From Saprospirales bacterium (lineage in GTDB: Bacteria; Bacteroidota; Bacteroidia; Chitinophagales; Saprospiraceae): a DNA stretch of 64,000 nucleotides. The first letter of the stretch is position 1, and every line of letters begins with the position of its first letter. Below, one piece after another: positions 8,698-18,196 of this stretch. The DNA lies in NCBI GenBank assembly GCA_016719895.1, contig JADJYG010000016.1, positions 1-64,000 on the forward strand, read 5' to 3'. The notes under the pieces are model-generated. The model was not told where the DNA came from and made no database searches. It saw nothing but the letters and a program-made list of their open reading frames with translations. The position numbers were made by a program, and so were the translations under genes.

Positions 8698-9104
8698 AAC
8701 ACGACTGATTTTGTTTCGGGGTCAAATATAAGGCAATGGATGCTCTCCCGACGGAACACCGCCTCGTAAAATCCTTGCGTTGCCATTTTTTCCCAAGCGA
8801 ATTTAGGTATTGCCAGATATATCCGGCGGTCGGGATCCTGAATTTCCATGTTGATTTGGTAACTGACGATTTGCCCGATTGCCCTGTGAAACTCATAAAC
8901 CAATGATTCCCGTAAAAAACTCTTGATTTCGACAAGTATTTTTTCTTGCCCTTTGCTGGCTGCAATCAATTTTTCCGCCCCCAAATCTGCAGAAAGTGGC
9001 TCGTCAAGCAGTTCTGTTTTTATGAGATACGGGTCATGCGTGATTGTCCACCCGTCTTTTTCGAGGGCGGTGCGGACGGCGTCATGGAAAATGTCTCTTG
9101 CCAA
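8685..9104 (-). CDS. xisH: XisH family protein, PD-(D/E)XK nuclease-like
   Basis: A 139-residue protein starting MARDIFHDAVRTALEKDGWTI, the typical XisH N-terminus, here from a TTG codon. That start was chosen because family members begin at this residue. SADLGAEKLIA followed by KILVEIKSF places an aspartate at residue 40 and E59-x-K61, the layout of a PD-(D/E)XK nuclease active site. XisH was named for cyanobacterial DNA excision. The nuclease fold is my inference from the motif. It overlaps xisI. Many such pairs sit in accessory DNA, and a role in DNA processing, defence or toxin-antitoxin action is possible but unproven. Confidence 0.87.
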   Translation of the reverse strand: MARDIFHDAVRTALEKDGWTITHDPYLIKTELLDEPLSADLGAEKLIAASKGQEKILVEIKSFLRESLVYEFHRAIGQIVSYQINMEIQDPDRRIYLAIPKFAWEKMATQGFYEAVFRRESIHCLIFDPETKSVVLWKK

Positions 9105-9225
9105 AATTCAAGATTTTTTACAAAGTTAAAACTTGAAGTGCCTGTTTGCAATGCCGCTAACCAAAAGTGTCCAAAAATAAACCAAAACGCGATCGCTCGC
9201 GAGGGCTTCCGACCGGAAGCATCTG

Positions 9226-9318
9226 CCCCCAGCCCTGAAGGGACGTCCATTTCGGGTTGGATAGCCGGGTTTTCCCAGATGAAGTGGACTCCCCTTCAAG
9301 AGCCGGGGGTAGGAGATT
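9226..9318. repeat. Imperfect inverted repeat in intergenic DNA
   Basis: Upstream of xisH, arms resembling GCCCCCAGCCCTGAAGGGAC and, inverted, CCCCTTCAAGAGCCGGGGGT flank about 45 bases. The arms match with several mismatches. No gene is seen between 9105 and 9391, and this hairpin is the only structure I find there. Confidence 0.4.
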
Positions 9319-9391
9319 CACAAGCAAACGTATTTCAACGTAACCTGCTGAAGGTTTTTAGCCGGCAGAGCGGTTATGACCCCGACTGAAT

Positions 9392-9661
9392 TCATTTTAT
9401 AGTTGCAGCCCCTCCTTGGCTGGTGATTAACAAACGTCTGTTGATAGTATAAGGCGCAGGTACAGAATAATTACCTTTCTCAAGTATGAGATGCGCGCCA
9501 TTCCAAACCGGAAGGTAATTCATGCCATACGCAAACGTCTTAAACGGCTTAGAGTACGTTCCTGGCAAAGCATCGTCCCCAACGATTACTACTATATCCG
9601 ATAGCGGCAAAGACTGGTCAATGCCACTGCCCTCGTTAAAGTAAATCTGATTACTGAAATG
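9392..9661 (-). pseudogene. Gene fragment resembling a beta-helix surface protein
   Basis: A frame of 89 codons between stops, without an ATG. It reads NQIYFNEGSGIDQSLPLSD, then VIVGDDALPGTYSKPFKTFA, then HLILEKGNYSVPAPYTIN, and stops. The pattern of an opening GT-x-x-x-PF-x-T segment followed by a GNY turn resembles the N-terminal part of right-handed beta-helix proteins with DUF1565-like starts. It lies directly downstream of the complete beta-helix lipoprotein gene and may be a remnant of a duplicated neighbour. No promoter or start is visible. Confidence 0.45.
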
Positions 9662-9703
9662 TCAATGGTTCGTGAAAAAGAGCATATGCAAATTGAACAA
9701 TAA

Positions 9704-10789
9704 TCACCTGCACGGATACACCACTGTACTCCACAGCGTGCCGCCGCTCACCGTCGTGTTTGTGCCGCAGTTTTTAATGGTCGTGCCGGGGAATTTAGCC
9801 GAGTTGATGACGTTGTGGTGCGCCGCCGGGGTCAGGAAGCCGAACAGGTAGGAATCGGCGAACACCTCGATGTCGGCCGCGCTGCCGGCGAGGGGCGCCA
9901 GGCCGTTGCCATGCACGTCGTTGTCGATCACGGTGTTGTAGCTGGCGCCGTCGATGACCATGATACCGTTGTCATAGTTGCCCGTGCTGACGTTGTCGCG
10001 CACGATCCAGCGGGTAGCGGAGAATTGCGCACCGATGAGGCTGCCGTCGGGCAGGATGAGCGCCGGAGTGGGTACTTTGCACAGGATGAACCCCACCATG
10101 TTGTCGTGTGTGTAGTTGCGGCGGTAAGCGCCGTTTTTATCGCAGGCCCAGAAGCCGAACAGCGCGCCGGATATCTCGTTTTGCTCGGCGCGGGCGCCCT
10201 CGCCGTTTACAATCACCACGCCATGCGCCTGAGGAAGGGCGCCGGTTTGCCAGGCCGTGTTGCACTGGATGCGGTTTTTGAACAACGTTACCCGGGGCGA
10301 TTTCTCCACCAGCACACTGTACTGGAAGCCACTGATATCGCAGCCCTGTACCGTCACTTTCTCCGACTCGTTGATCAAAATAGCCGTGCCGCCAAGCGAT
10401 TCGGAGGCTTCTATTTTGACGTTCATGATCGAGGAGCCCCCTGCTTTGTACAGGTGGAGGCCCGGCGCCAGCGGCGCTGTACCCGTGAAGGCCGGAGATT
10501 TCAGCCGCAGCACGGCGCCCGGCTGGCCGATGATGTTGTGGTAACCGGTGACGGTGACTGTGCCGGTTTCGGTGTGCAGCCCCGGCGCCAGTACGACGGT
10601 GGTGCCTTCGGCCAGCGCGGCGGCCAGGGCGTTGACCGAGCCGCCGGGGATGACCACCGAGTAGCGATCGGCTGCGATGCCGGAGTCGGGCGATACGCCG
10701 GCCTCGGGCGCGGGTGTCGTGTCTTTGTTGCAGGAGAGGAGCCAAAGGGTGGCGAGGAGAGTACACAGAAAAGTTTTCACGTTTTTCAT
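9704..10789 (-). CDS. Right-handed beta-helix lipoprotein (pectin-lyase fold)
   Basis: A 361-residue exported protein. MKNVKTFLCTLLATLWLLSC is a lipoprotein signal peptide with the lipid-bearing cysteine at residue 20. The following linker is rich in P, A and D. From about residue 50 the sequence shows repeating short turns typical of NosD-like parallel beta-helices: GTAILINESEKVTVQGCDI, YSVLVEKSPRVTLFKNRI, GVVIVNGEGARAEQNEI, YDNGIMVIDGASYNTVIDND. Such proteins often bind or cleave polysaccharide, but no catalytic residues can be assigned. It is a single gene, divergent from the next one. Confidence 0.82.
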   Translation of the reverse strand: MKNVKTFLCTLLATLWLLSCNKDTTPAPEAGVSPDSGIAADRYSVVIPGGSVNALAAALAEGTTVVLAPGLHTETGTVTVTGYHNIIGQPGAVLRLKSPAFTGTAPLAPGLHLYKAGGSSIMNVKIEASESLGGTAILINESEKVTVQGCDISGFQYSVLVEKSPRVTLFKNRIQCNTAWQTGALPQAHGVVIVNGEGARAEQNEISGALFGFWACDKNGAYRRNYTHDNMVGFILCKVPTPALILPDGSLIGAQFSATRWIVRDNVSTGNYDNGIMVIDGASYNTVIDNDVHGNGLAPLAGSAADIEVFADSYLFGFLTPAAHHNVINSAKFPGTTIKNCGTNTTVSGGTLWSTVVYPCR

Positions 10790-10993
10790 AAATCAAGGCA
10801 TAGTTTTGGTGATAGAATCAAGCGTTGAAATGCGCCATCATTTCCAGAAACCTTGTCGCTAAGGGTTTCCCCGGTGGGGGGTAGGCGTCATGGCAAATGT
10901 AATGTTGCCCCCCAAGCGCCGGCCAAGAAAAATCCCGGAAAAATGCCGCCCGATTCCCGGTAAAATCTGATCTTCGCTCATTCTGAATTCGAA

Positions 10994-12151
10994 ATGAAAA
11001 ACCTCGAACCCGAAATATTCCGCGCCCTGCTCATCGACGCCTTCGCTCGCGCCACCGGCGGCGGGAAGTTATCTGGCTCCCTTTCAGAAAGCGATGCCAA
11101 AACCCTGGCAGACGACATCGAGGAAAAAACCGGGCGAACGGTCAGCGAAAAAACCCTGCGTACCTATGCGCGGCAAGCATTTGCAATCAACGGTGAAGCC
11201 GCCTTTAACCCTTCGCCGTACCAGCTCGAGACCCTGGCACAGTACGCGCTTTACCTGTCCGACCGGAAGAAGGTGACGAGCACGCCGTCGTGGTTTCAAT
11301 ACCAGCGAAAATATCGCGCAGAAGCCCAGCCGGTTGCCCTGCCGGTAGTTCAGGAGCATAAGCCCGCCCGTCGCCGCATGATACTGTGGCTGCTGTTGTT
11401 TTCCCTGACAGGAGCAGGCGGACTATGGTGGGCGCTGAAGCCGGTGCGAACACAGACCTTTTCAGAAAATTTCAACCGTACGCTCCCCGACAGCCTGCGG
11501 GCCCGCGGGTGGCAGTTTCTCGACTATGATTCAGGCCGGTTTGCCCGCCAATTGCGCCCCGACAGCATGCTCACGCTGTGGACGCTGCCTGGCGATTATT
11601 GGGTGAAAGAAGGCGAACAGCGAAAAATTACCAATATGCTCGTGCACAAGGTCGATGGCGATTGTTTTACGCTGATGGCCAAAGTACGTGATTTCAATTT
11701 CTCCCAACGCAGCCAACAAGTCGGCATTTTCTTGCTGGATGAAAAACTGGACACGAAGTACTGGTCGAGTATCAACATCAGTTTTGCCGATTATTTGTCG
11801 ATTGCGGATTCAGGCGTGCTGCAAGTTTTATTGGCATATCAGGAAAACGGGCAAGTAATGTATGTAAAACGCCACTCCGTTTTTTTAAAAGGCGAAACGA
11901 AAGATGGCGTTAAAACCGCATGGCTTTCCATGCTTGTGGATCATCAGAACGTGCGCTTTTCCATTAAAAAATATTACGAATGGTGGCCTTTCTCCGAATG
12001 GACGCCGCCTGCCCGGATCAATTTCAAGCCTGCGTACATCGCCGTTGGCGCTTACCAGGGATGGACGAACGACGATGGTACGCCCAAAGGCGCTGACACT
12101 ATGCCGGTGTATATCGATGAGTTGGCCGTGGGGCCATGCCCGAAAAAGTAG
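10994..12151 (+). CDS. Hypothetical membrane-anchored protein with extracytoplasmic C-terminal domain
   Basis: A 385-residue protein. The N-terminal 100 residues are helical and resemble a small DNA-binding-like or death-fold-like module (ESDAKTLADDIEEKTGRTVSEKTLRTYARQ). One transmembrane segment follows at about residues 134-150 (ILWLLLFSLTGAGGLWW). The remaining 230 residues outside start FSENFNRTLPDSLRARGWQF and resemble concanavalin-like (LamG/DUF1349-type) domains, for example VQVGIFLLDEK-like and FKPAYIAVGAYQGW strands. I have seen this two-part layout in other Bacteroidota proteins, but its function is not known to me. No operon partner is present. Confidence 0.6.
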   Translation: MKNLEPEIFRALLIDAFARATGGGKLSGSLSESDAKTLADDIEEKTGRTVSEKTLRTYARQAFAINGEAAFNPSPYQLETLAQYALYLSDRKKVTSTPSWFQYQRKYRAEAQPVALPVVQEHKPARRRMILWLLLFSLTGAGGLWWALKPVRTQTFSENFNRTLPDSLRARGWQFLDYDSGRFARQLRPDSMLTLWTLPGDYWVKEGEQRKITNMLVHKVDGDCFTLMAKVRDFNFSQRSQQVGIFLLDEKLDTKYWSSINISFADYLSIADSGVLQVLLAYQENGQVMYVKRHSVFLKGETKDGVKTAWLSMLVDHQNVRFSIKKYYEWWPFSEWTPPARINFKPAYIAVGAYQGWTNDDGTPKGADTMPVYIDELAVGPCPKK

Positions 12152-12301
12152 ACGTATTGCCACCGGTTGGGGTTGGTGCCTAACGGGCAGTTTGCGGGGA
12201 CGAAGGCAGGGAAAAGGGTACAGGATAGCGTCGGGGTCCCCTACCCGCCCCCTGTTTTAATACCAAAAAGAAACCGGTCCTGATTAATTTTGAGGTAACT
12301 A

Positions 12302-12757
12302 TCACCACCGGCGGCAATAATATTCTTCGTCGTCCTCATCAAATTCCAGGTAAAATCGGTATGCCTTGAGTTCTGCCTCCGTCAACGTTCCGGAAGCAAT
12401 AAACACGGGTTTCCAGGTCAGAAAGCCTTCGTACGTAAATTGCCGGTGGCGGTATGTTCCCTGTTCCTCCAGCATGCGCCGCATAATGGCGCCCGGCGTC
12501 ATATCTTGTCCGCGCGATTCCTCCGCGCTCAGGAACAAACCGCTGGCGCTGATCTCAACCGGGCGCGTGTCGAATGTCCGGCAGTACAAACAGGTGTGCA
12601 CGGTCGTCGGCGTGCCCTTCCGGTCAACATCCAGGGCCAGCACCTTCAGCAACGCGTATCCCTTGTAAAACTGCACGGAATAATACGCGCCGGTTTCAGG
12701 TTGCAATAATTCAGGCGCCTGAGGCGATTTGGCCAGTTTTCTTTTAAAGGAGGACAT
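12302..12757 (-). CDS. Hypothetical protein
   Basis: A 151-residue soluble protein I do not recognise, starting MSSFKRKLAKSPQAPELL. It contains a CLYCRTFD pair of cysteines at about residues 56-59 and an acidic tail, FDEDDEEYYCRRW. It has no signal peptide or membrane segment. The next gene on the same strand starts 21 bases before it, so the two may form an operon. Confidence 0.55.
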   Translation of the reverse strand: MSSFKRKLAKSPQAPELLQPETGAYYSVQFYKGYALLKVLALDVDRKGTPTTVHTCLYCRTFDTRPVEISASGLFLSAEESRGQDMTPGAIMRRMLEEQGTYRHRQFTYEGFLTWKPVFIASGTLTEAELKAYRFYLEFDEDDEEYYCRRW

Positions 12758-12778
12758 TTCCCCGGGTTTAGGAAGTGG

Positions 12779-13393
12779 TTAATGGATATGGTAATAATGG
12801 TCAATGACCCCTTGCGCGTGAAGCCGCGACATGCCTAATGCCGTTCCGATTTGCAGCAATAAATCCAGCTCCTCCTGCATCACGAAACCGTCGGATTTGG
12901 CGATAAAAAACCCATGCAGCATCAGCTGTTCTTTTGCCTCGTCGTTCAGGTTGGCGCCGATGCCGGCCAGGTATTGATCGGGGCGCTTGCGCTCCTGTTT
13001 CACCCGCGCCAATCCCGCCTCGATCTGAGCATCCGAAAACCGTTGCGAGGAATAATGTTCCAGAACGCGCCGAAACATATCTTTTTCCGCTATTTCCACC
13101 CGACCGTCGGCCAAAATCATTTTGAGAAACACGTTGATCACCGCCTGTTCAAAATGGTTCAGGCGCTCCTGATCGCCCTGGATACGGTCGAGTATGGACG
13201 GCTGGAACGCCGCTCCGCATTGATGGCACTCCACGTACTCGGTTTGTGCGCCTGTTGGGAAAACCGGAATAAAAAAGATCATTGCATAACTCCGGGCGCG
13301 CTTGTATTCGTACCGCGCAAATGACCGGCATTGCGGACAGGAAAAAGTGCCGACACGCAGGACGGTGGTATGGGTTTGAACGCCGAAAATCAT
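12779..13393 (-). CDS. Zinc-ribbon protein with TerB-like domain
   Basis: A 204-residue cytoplasmic protein. The N-terminus has two CxxC pairs, FSCPQCRSF and VECHQCGAAF, with YAMIFFIPVFPTG between them. This is the zinc-ribbon plus hydrophobic strand of proteins annotated TerB family tellurite resistance protein. From about residue 80, NVFLKMILADGRVEIAEKDMFRRVLEHY and FFIAKSDGFVMQEELDLLLQIG show the two DG-containing acidic helices of the TerB fold. The function of stand-alone members is unknown. It precedes the hypothetical gene at 12757. Confidence 0.72.
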   Translation of the reverse strand: MIFGVQTHTTVLRVGTFSCPQCRSFARYEYKRARSYAMIFFIPVFPTGAQTEYVECHQCGAAFQPSILDRIQGDQERLNHFEQAVINVFLKMILADGRVEIAEKDMFRRVLEHYSSQRFSDAQIEAGLARVKQERKRPDQYLAGIGANLNDEAKEQLMLHGFFIAKSDGFVMQEELDLLLQIGTALGMSRLHAQGVIDHYYHIH

Positions 13394-13508
13394 ATCAAAA
13401 GTTTGTGTTTTCTTTAATGGGTAGAGCGGAATACGTTTTTTGAAGGCGAATAGTTCCGGGAAGGGCCAATGCCGCGGGTAGTTCTAATTTAATTATTCGC
13501 GACCCGGT

Positions 13509-13918
13509 TCAAACTCTCCCCGACAATCGCCTTATCACAACCATAATAGCAAAAACCAGGGCCAGATAAAAGAAGGTGCGGTTGTTCCAACGCACGCCGA
13601 AAAGCCGCAATGCCAATAAAATAACTGCCGACAGGATGAAGGGAGCGATCGTGGCGCCAATTATACCCAGCGGAAAGTGGTTTGCGAAAAAGTGGAGGAA
13701 TTGGTCTATTGTCGGCGTGACTGCGAGTCACGCCGACAATATGCGCGGTATCAGCACTTTCGCAAACCACTTTCCGCCGGGTATACATTGCCCAGATAGG
13801 CGGTTGGCCCGACGACCTCGGCCAGCAGCGCATCGCCGGTAAGCCAGTTGAGGACAAACAATAGCGCTGCCAGGATGAGGCTGGGGGTGAAATTCGATTT
13901 CTGAACAGGTGTTTCCAT
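13509..13918 (-). pseudogene. Small membrane protein gene split by nested palindromes
   Basis: An ATG at 13918 opens a frame encoding METPVQKSNFTPSLILAALL and a hydrophobic segment, ending at TGA 13751-13753 after 55 residues. A second frame resumes at about 13720 with DQFLHFFANHFPLGIIGATI, followed by two more membrane segments and RRLSGRV, stopping at 13509-13511. Together they look like one three-segment membrane protein. Between the halves lie 20-base inverted arms (GCGGAAAGTGGTTTGCGAAA and its complement) enclosing a 33-base near-perfect palindrome. Both reading frames have stops there. I infer that one gene was broken by a hairpin-forming insertion or local inversion. Confidence 0.55.
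13675..13788. repeat. Nested inverted repeats (outer 20-base arms, inner 15-base arms)
   Basis: The outer arms GCGGAAAGTGGTTTGCGAAA (about 13670-13690) and its inverted copy (about 13764-13783) enclose the inner palindrome ATTGTCGGCGTGACT / AGTCACGCCGACAAT near 13707-13739. The inner hairpin has a three-base loop. Confidence 0.8.
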
Positions 13919-14011
13919 AGTTAAAGGTTTGTTTTTTAATACCTTTTTTACCCGGCATCGGGAGGCGACACCTTCTCCTGCGCCGGAGATGCCGCCTCCC
14001 GCGTCCGGTCC

Positions 14012-16805
14012 TCATTTATTCAAGCCCGCCTTCAGCGCAGCAAACTCCGACAGCAGGCTGTCCATCTGGCTGCGCAGGGCTTTGATTTCCGCTTCCTGCC
14101 GCTCGATAGTGGCCTGTTGTTCTTTCACGGCGTTGACGAGCATGTAGGTCATGGCCGAATTATCCACGGCCAGGTAAGGCGTTTCGGTACCGTCGGCCTG
14201 AGTGCGCGGCACGCTGCTGACCATGTAGGGCGCCGATGCCTGCAGCTCCTGGGCGATGACGCCGATATACTCCGGCTTGGTGTCGTAGCCCGACCGTTCG
14301 TTGTAGCGAAAGCGCACGGGCTTGATGCTGAGCACGGCAGCCAGGCCTTCGGTGTACGGCCGGATGTCCTGCTTGAGCCGCCGGTCGGAAGAAGCCGACC
14401 AGCTGCCGCCGCCGGGCTTGGCCGCGGAGCCGTTCACTTCGAGGCGGAAGGAGGTGGGGTTGATGCCGGTGCCGATGCCCAGGTTTCCGGCGGCCGACAG
14501 CGTAAAGGGGTAGGTGCCGGCGCCCTTGTCGAAGTGCAGGCTGTTGCCGCCCCAGAGTTCCAGTAGTTGGAACTGCTTTCGGAGAGGCGGAGCTGGGGGG
14601 CGCGCCGGCTTCGAGAACCTCGAGTCTGCGGTTAGGCGTTCCTGTATTGAATCCAATATTACCTGTCCAGGTAACCAGTGCCGGTCCGTTATTTGAATAC
14701 ACATAAAGAGCCGTTGCATTTTCCGCCGAGAAAAGGCCTGCCGTCCCGCCATTTCCAGAATGTGCGTGAATCCCCGCACTATTCCCCGCACTCGATAAAT
14801 TGAGTGCATAAATAGCAGTTGGGTAGCTATGGTTTTCAACGCCCAAAGCCGAATTCAAATCATAGGATGCTCCGCCAATTCGCACTTCACCATTATTCGA
14901 ATTAACTATACTCACATGGCCAGGGTCATAAAATTCGTACCAGTATGATTTCGGTAACTGCACCGTTCCCCCGCCTTTAGACAGGCTCAAATAATTTCCA
15001 TTCAGCATAAACGCCTGCAGCTCATTTGTCGGGTCTTCATCCAGCGCATTGATGTAATTGCCGGAGAAATAAATCCCGTAACCCGCCTGATAACCGGCGC
15101 CGGTAGGCAGGGTCACCGCGCCGCCGCCTTTCGACAGCGACAGTGTCTGGCCCGACAAGGATAAAGCCTGGATTTCGTTGGTGGACGAGGTATCTTTCAG
15201 CACCACGAATCCGCTACTTTTGGTCAGGGCAAGCGTATCTTTCATCCGGACCAGTTGTTGGAGTTCGTTGACGGCCGAGGTGTCTTTGAGCACCACAAAT
15301 CCGCCGCCATTCGACAAACGCAGGGTGTCCGCCGTTTGGCTGAGCGCCTGGATTTCGTTGAGCGCCGACACGTCGCCGTCGGGCGGGAAAACGACGGCGC
15401 CACCGCCGTTGGAGAGGCGCAGGGTATCGCCGGAGAGAGCCAGGGCTTGTATTTCGTTCGTAGATGAGGTATCGGGCAGGGTCACCGCGCCGCCGCCGTT
15501 GGACAAGGTCAGTGTTTGGCCGGTCAGCGACAGGGTTTGCAACTCGTTCGTCGCCGACGTATCGGGCAGGGTCACCGCGCCGCCGCTGTTGGACAGGGTT
15601 AAATCCGCGCCGCTCAGCGACAGGGTTTGGAGCTCGTTGGTGGCCGACGCATCGGGCAGGGTCACCGCGCCGCCGCCGTTGGACAAGGCCAGTGTTGGAC
15701 CCGAGAGGGACAATGCCTGAATTTCGTTGGCGGGGTTGTTGTCGGCGTCGCCGGCATTGGAGATCACGTTGCCGTTGATATTGATGCCGCTGCCGGCGTT
15801 GTACGTGGGTAGCGTTACAGCGCCGCCGCCGTTGGAGAGCGTCAGCGTTTGGCCGGTCAGCGACAGGGCCTGGATTTCGTTGGCGGGGTTATTGTCTTCG
15901 TCGCCGGCGTTGGAGATCACGCCACCGTTGATATTGATCCCGCTGCCGGCCGTGTAAGCTGTGCCTGCGGGAAGGGTCACGGTTCCGCCGCCGTTGGAGA
16001 GCGCCAGCGTTTGGCCCGTCAGCGACAAGGTTTGCAATTCGTTGGTAGCGGATGGGTCCGGCAGGGTCACGGTGCCGCCGCTGTTGGACAGGATGATATC
16101 CGGTCCGGACAGGGTGATAGTTTGGATTTCGTTGGTTGCCGAGGCATCCGGGAGGGTCACGGCGCCGCCGCCATTCGACAGCGACAGGTCGGCGCCGGCG
16201 AGTGAAAGCGTTTGCAGTTCGTTGGTAGCGGAGGTGTCTTTGCCCGCCGGCAACACCACCGTGCCGCCGCCGTTGGACAGGGTCAGGTTGGCGCCGGAAA
16301 GGGACAGCGTTTGCAGTTCATTCGTCGGCGAAGCGTCAGGCAGGGCGACGGCGTTGCCGCCGGAAATACTCAGGCTGGGGCCGTTGATGGTCAGGTTTTG
16401 GTTGTCCTGGTCTTGCAGGACCTTCTCGGCCACCAGGGCATAGGGCACGCTCCGGAGCGATTCGGTGCCGATATCGATGAAATTGCCGAAGCCGATGGTC
16501 GTGCGCATAGCCACTTTGAGGCGCTTGGGGCCGCCTTCCCAGTTGATGGCCTGAAACGCCGCGGTTTCTTTTTCGCCGATATTCCACACGGCTAGTCCGA
16601 AAGCATTGGGCGTGAGGGCTTTTTCTTCCTCAAAAACAGCCGTGTTGCCGTCGAGGATGGTGAACAGCAACTCGACGGGGGCGGTGATGGGTTTGCCCGC
16701 GTCGTCGCGCAGAATGGCTTGCCAGGAGAGCTTTTGGGGAACCTGGGCGAGGAGGTTCGCGGACAGGAGAAGGAAGAGGGCGAGGACAGGTACTATTTTT
16801 TTCAT
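14012..16805 (-). CDS. Large repeat surface protein with C-terminal peptidase S74 chaperone domain (frameshifted)
   Basis: From ATG 16805 a signal peptide MKKIVPVLALFLLLSANLLA leads to a domain starting PQKLSWQAILRDDAGKPI, common in Bacteroidota surface proteins. About 13 tandem units follow, of the form TNELQTLSLxGxxLxLSNGG then VTLPD (about residues 130-560). The C-terminal 150 residues contain SSDRRLKQDIRPYTEGLAAV and EYIGVIAQELQASAPYMV, the peptidase S74 intramolecular chaperone of phage tail spikes, and end in a coiled coil (EQQATIERQEAEIKALRSQ). The first frame drifts into nonsense after LEVLEAGAPPS. Skipping one base in the C6 run at 14595-14600 restores the S74 frame. It is either a real frameshift, slippage, or a sequence error. 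Confidence 0.75.
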
Positions 16806-16900
16806 ATGGATTGATTTTGTACTAAATAGGACGAGAATGATGTGGTTTTGACAGGATTTTGCCTCCTCTACCGCCGAGCCTCGGCTTCGCATAAGCAGCT

Positions 16901-18149
16901 CGCGAGTCGACCCCACCCCCGCCCCTCCCCAACTGGGAGGGCCGATCAGTTCTAAAAAAATAGCCTAAAAAGCACGTTCTTTGAGATAAATTGGCGAATC
17001 ATGCAATACAATTTGTTAGAATTTCTGACAGACTTCTCCGACCCACGGAGGGGTCAAGGTCAGCGGCATCGACTGTCGGTATTTTTGGCCATGGTGATTA
17101 TGGCTATCCTTAGTAGCCATCAGGGCCTGAAAGGCTTTACCCGGTTTATGAAAAACAACGAAGAGCAGTTGGTAAGTATCTTCCAACTTAAACATGGAGT
17201 TCCTTCGTTCGGTACCGTACGCACTTTTGCAAAGTGTCAGTCCGGAAGAACTGGCCACAAAATTTGCTCGTTGGATGGAACAGTACTTCCCGTGGAGCAA
17301 GAACAGTGGTTGGCCTTGGATGGGAAAGCCCTTGGTTCTACGGTTCAAAACCCACATGGATCGCTACAAAGTTTGTCTATGTGGTCAGTGTGTTTGCTCA
17401 GCGTAGCGGCCTGGTTCATCAGATGGTCCACTTTGAAGTGGCAAGGCTTATGAAGCCGGAGGCGGTGAGACAACTAGTGGAGAAAACTTGGGTTGAAGGG
17501 TGCCATTTTCACCCTTGACGCCCTGCATTGCCAAAAAAACGCTAACGCTCATTCTCGAACTGGGTTGTCATTTTTTGATTCAGGTCAAAGGCAATTGCAA
17601 TAAACTCTTTGCACAAATCCAACTGTTCACCGCCCTATGTCACCCATTTTCGGTGTGTGAAACGATTGAAAAAGGACATGGCAGGCTGGAGCACCGAAGG
17701 TCGAATTGTTTTTCAACCAAGTGGATTTGCCCTAAGGCTGGGCAGGCATCCAACGAATCGTTCGAGTAAAGCGTTGGGAAACGAAAAGGTAAACCCTTTG
17801 AGATACCGTTTATTACATCCTGAGCAAGCCTATCGACTCAGCCCCTAATGTTGTGGCCAAAGGTATCCGAGGACACTGGGGTATCGAAAATCGCTTACAC
17901 TGGACTAAAGATGTGCTCATCGGAGAAGATGATGACGATCAGTCACCAATTCTGCCACTGTAGTGGCTTTTAAACTACCACAGCCTTGAATCTCTTGCAA
18001 TTAGCCGGCTACAAACCGATCAAAGACACCTTTGCAAATTCGCCAACAAAGTCAATGAACTATACAATTTGTTTGCCTTTTAAGGCAGATTGTTTAGAAC
18101 TGATCGGCCCTGCCCAGTTGGGGAGGGGTGGGGGTGGGGTCGACTCGCG
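16901..18149 (+). mobile_element. ISAs1-type insertion sequence with long terminal inverted repeats
   Basis: Near-identical inverted arms of about 56 bases lie at 16901-16956 and 18093-18149. They run from CGCGAGTCGACCCCACCCCC inward to GGGCCGATCAGTTCTAAA, with one substitution and one single-base gap. The interior 1.1 kb holds one transposase gene on the plus strand, so the total length of about 1.25 kb fits ISAs1-family elements. The innermost 18 to 20 bases may be the true element ends, and the G/C-rich outer parts may belong to the target or an older element. No direct target duplication is evident. Confidence 0.75.
17001..18083 (+). pseudogene. ISAs1 family transposase, multiply frameshifted
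   Basis: The N-terminus MQYNLLEFLTDFSDPRRGQG followed by HRLSVFLAMVIMAILSSHQG and KHGVPSFGTVR is that of DDE transposases of the ISAs1 (H-repeat) family. The frame then shifts repeatedly. Recognisable pieces continue as LATKFARWMEQ, VGLGWESPWF, FAQRSGLVHQMVH, NAHSRTGLSFFDSGQRQLQ-type frames and LNLLQLAGYKPIKDTF, ending in FANKVNELYNLFAF at 18083. At least four shifts are needed, so no active enzyme can be made from this copy. It could only be moved by an enzyme supplied elsewhere. Confidence 0.82.
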
Positions 18150-18196
18150 GCCGGCAATATGCACAGCACACGCTCGGCGGTACCGGAGGCTGGTTG

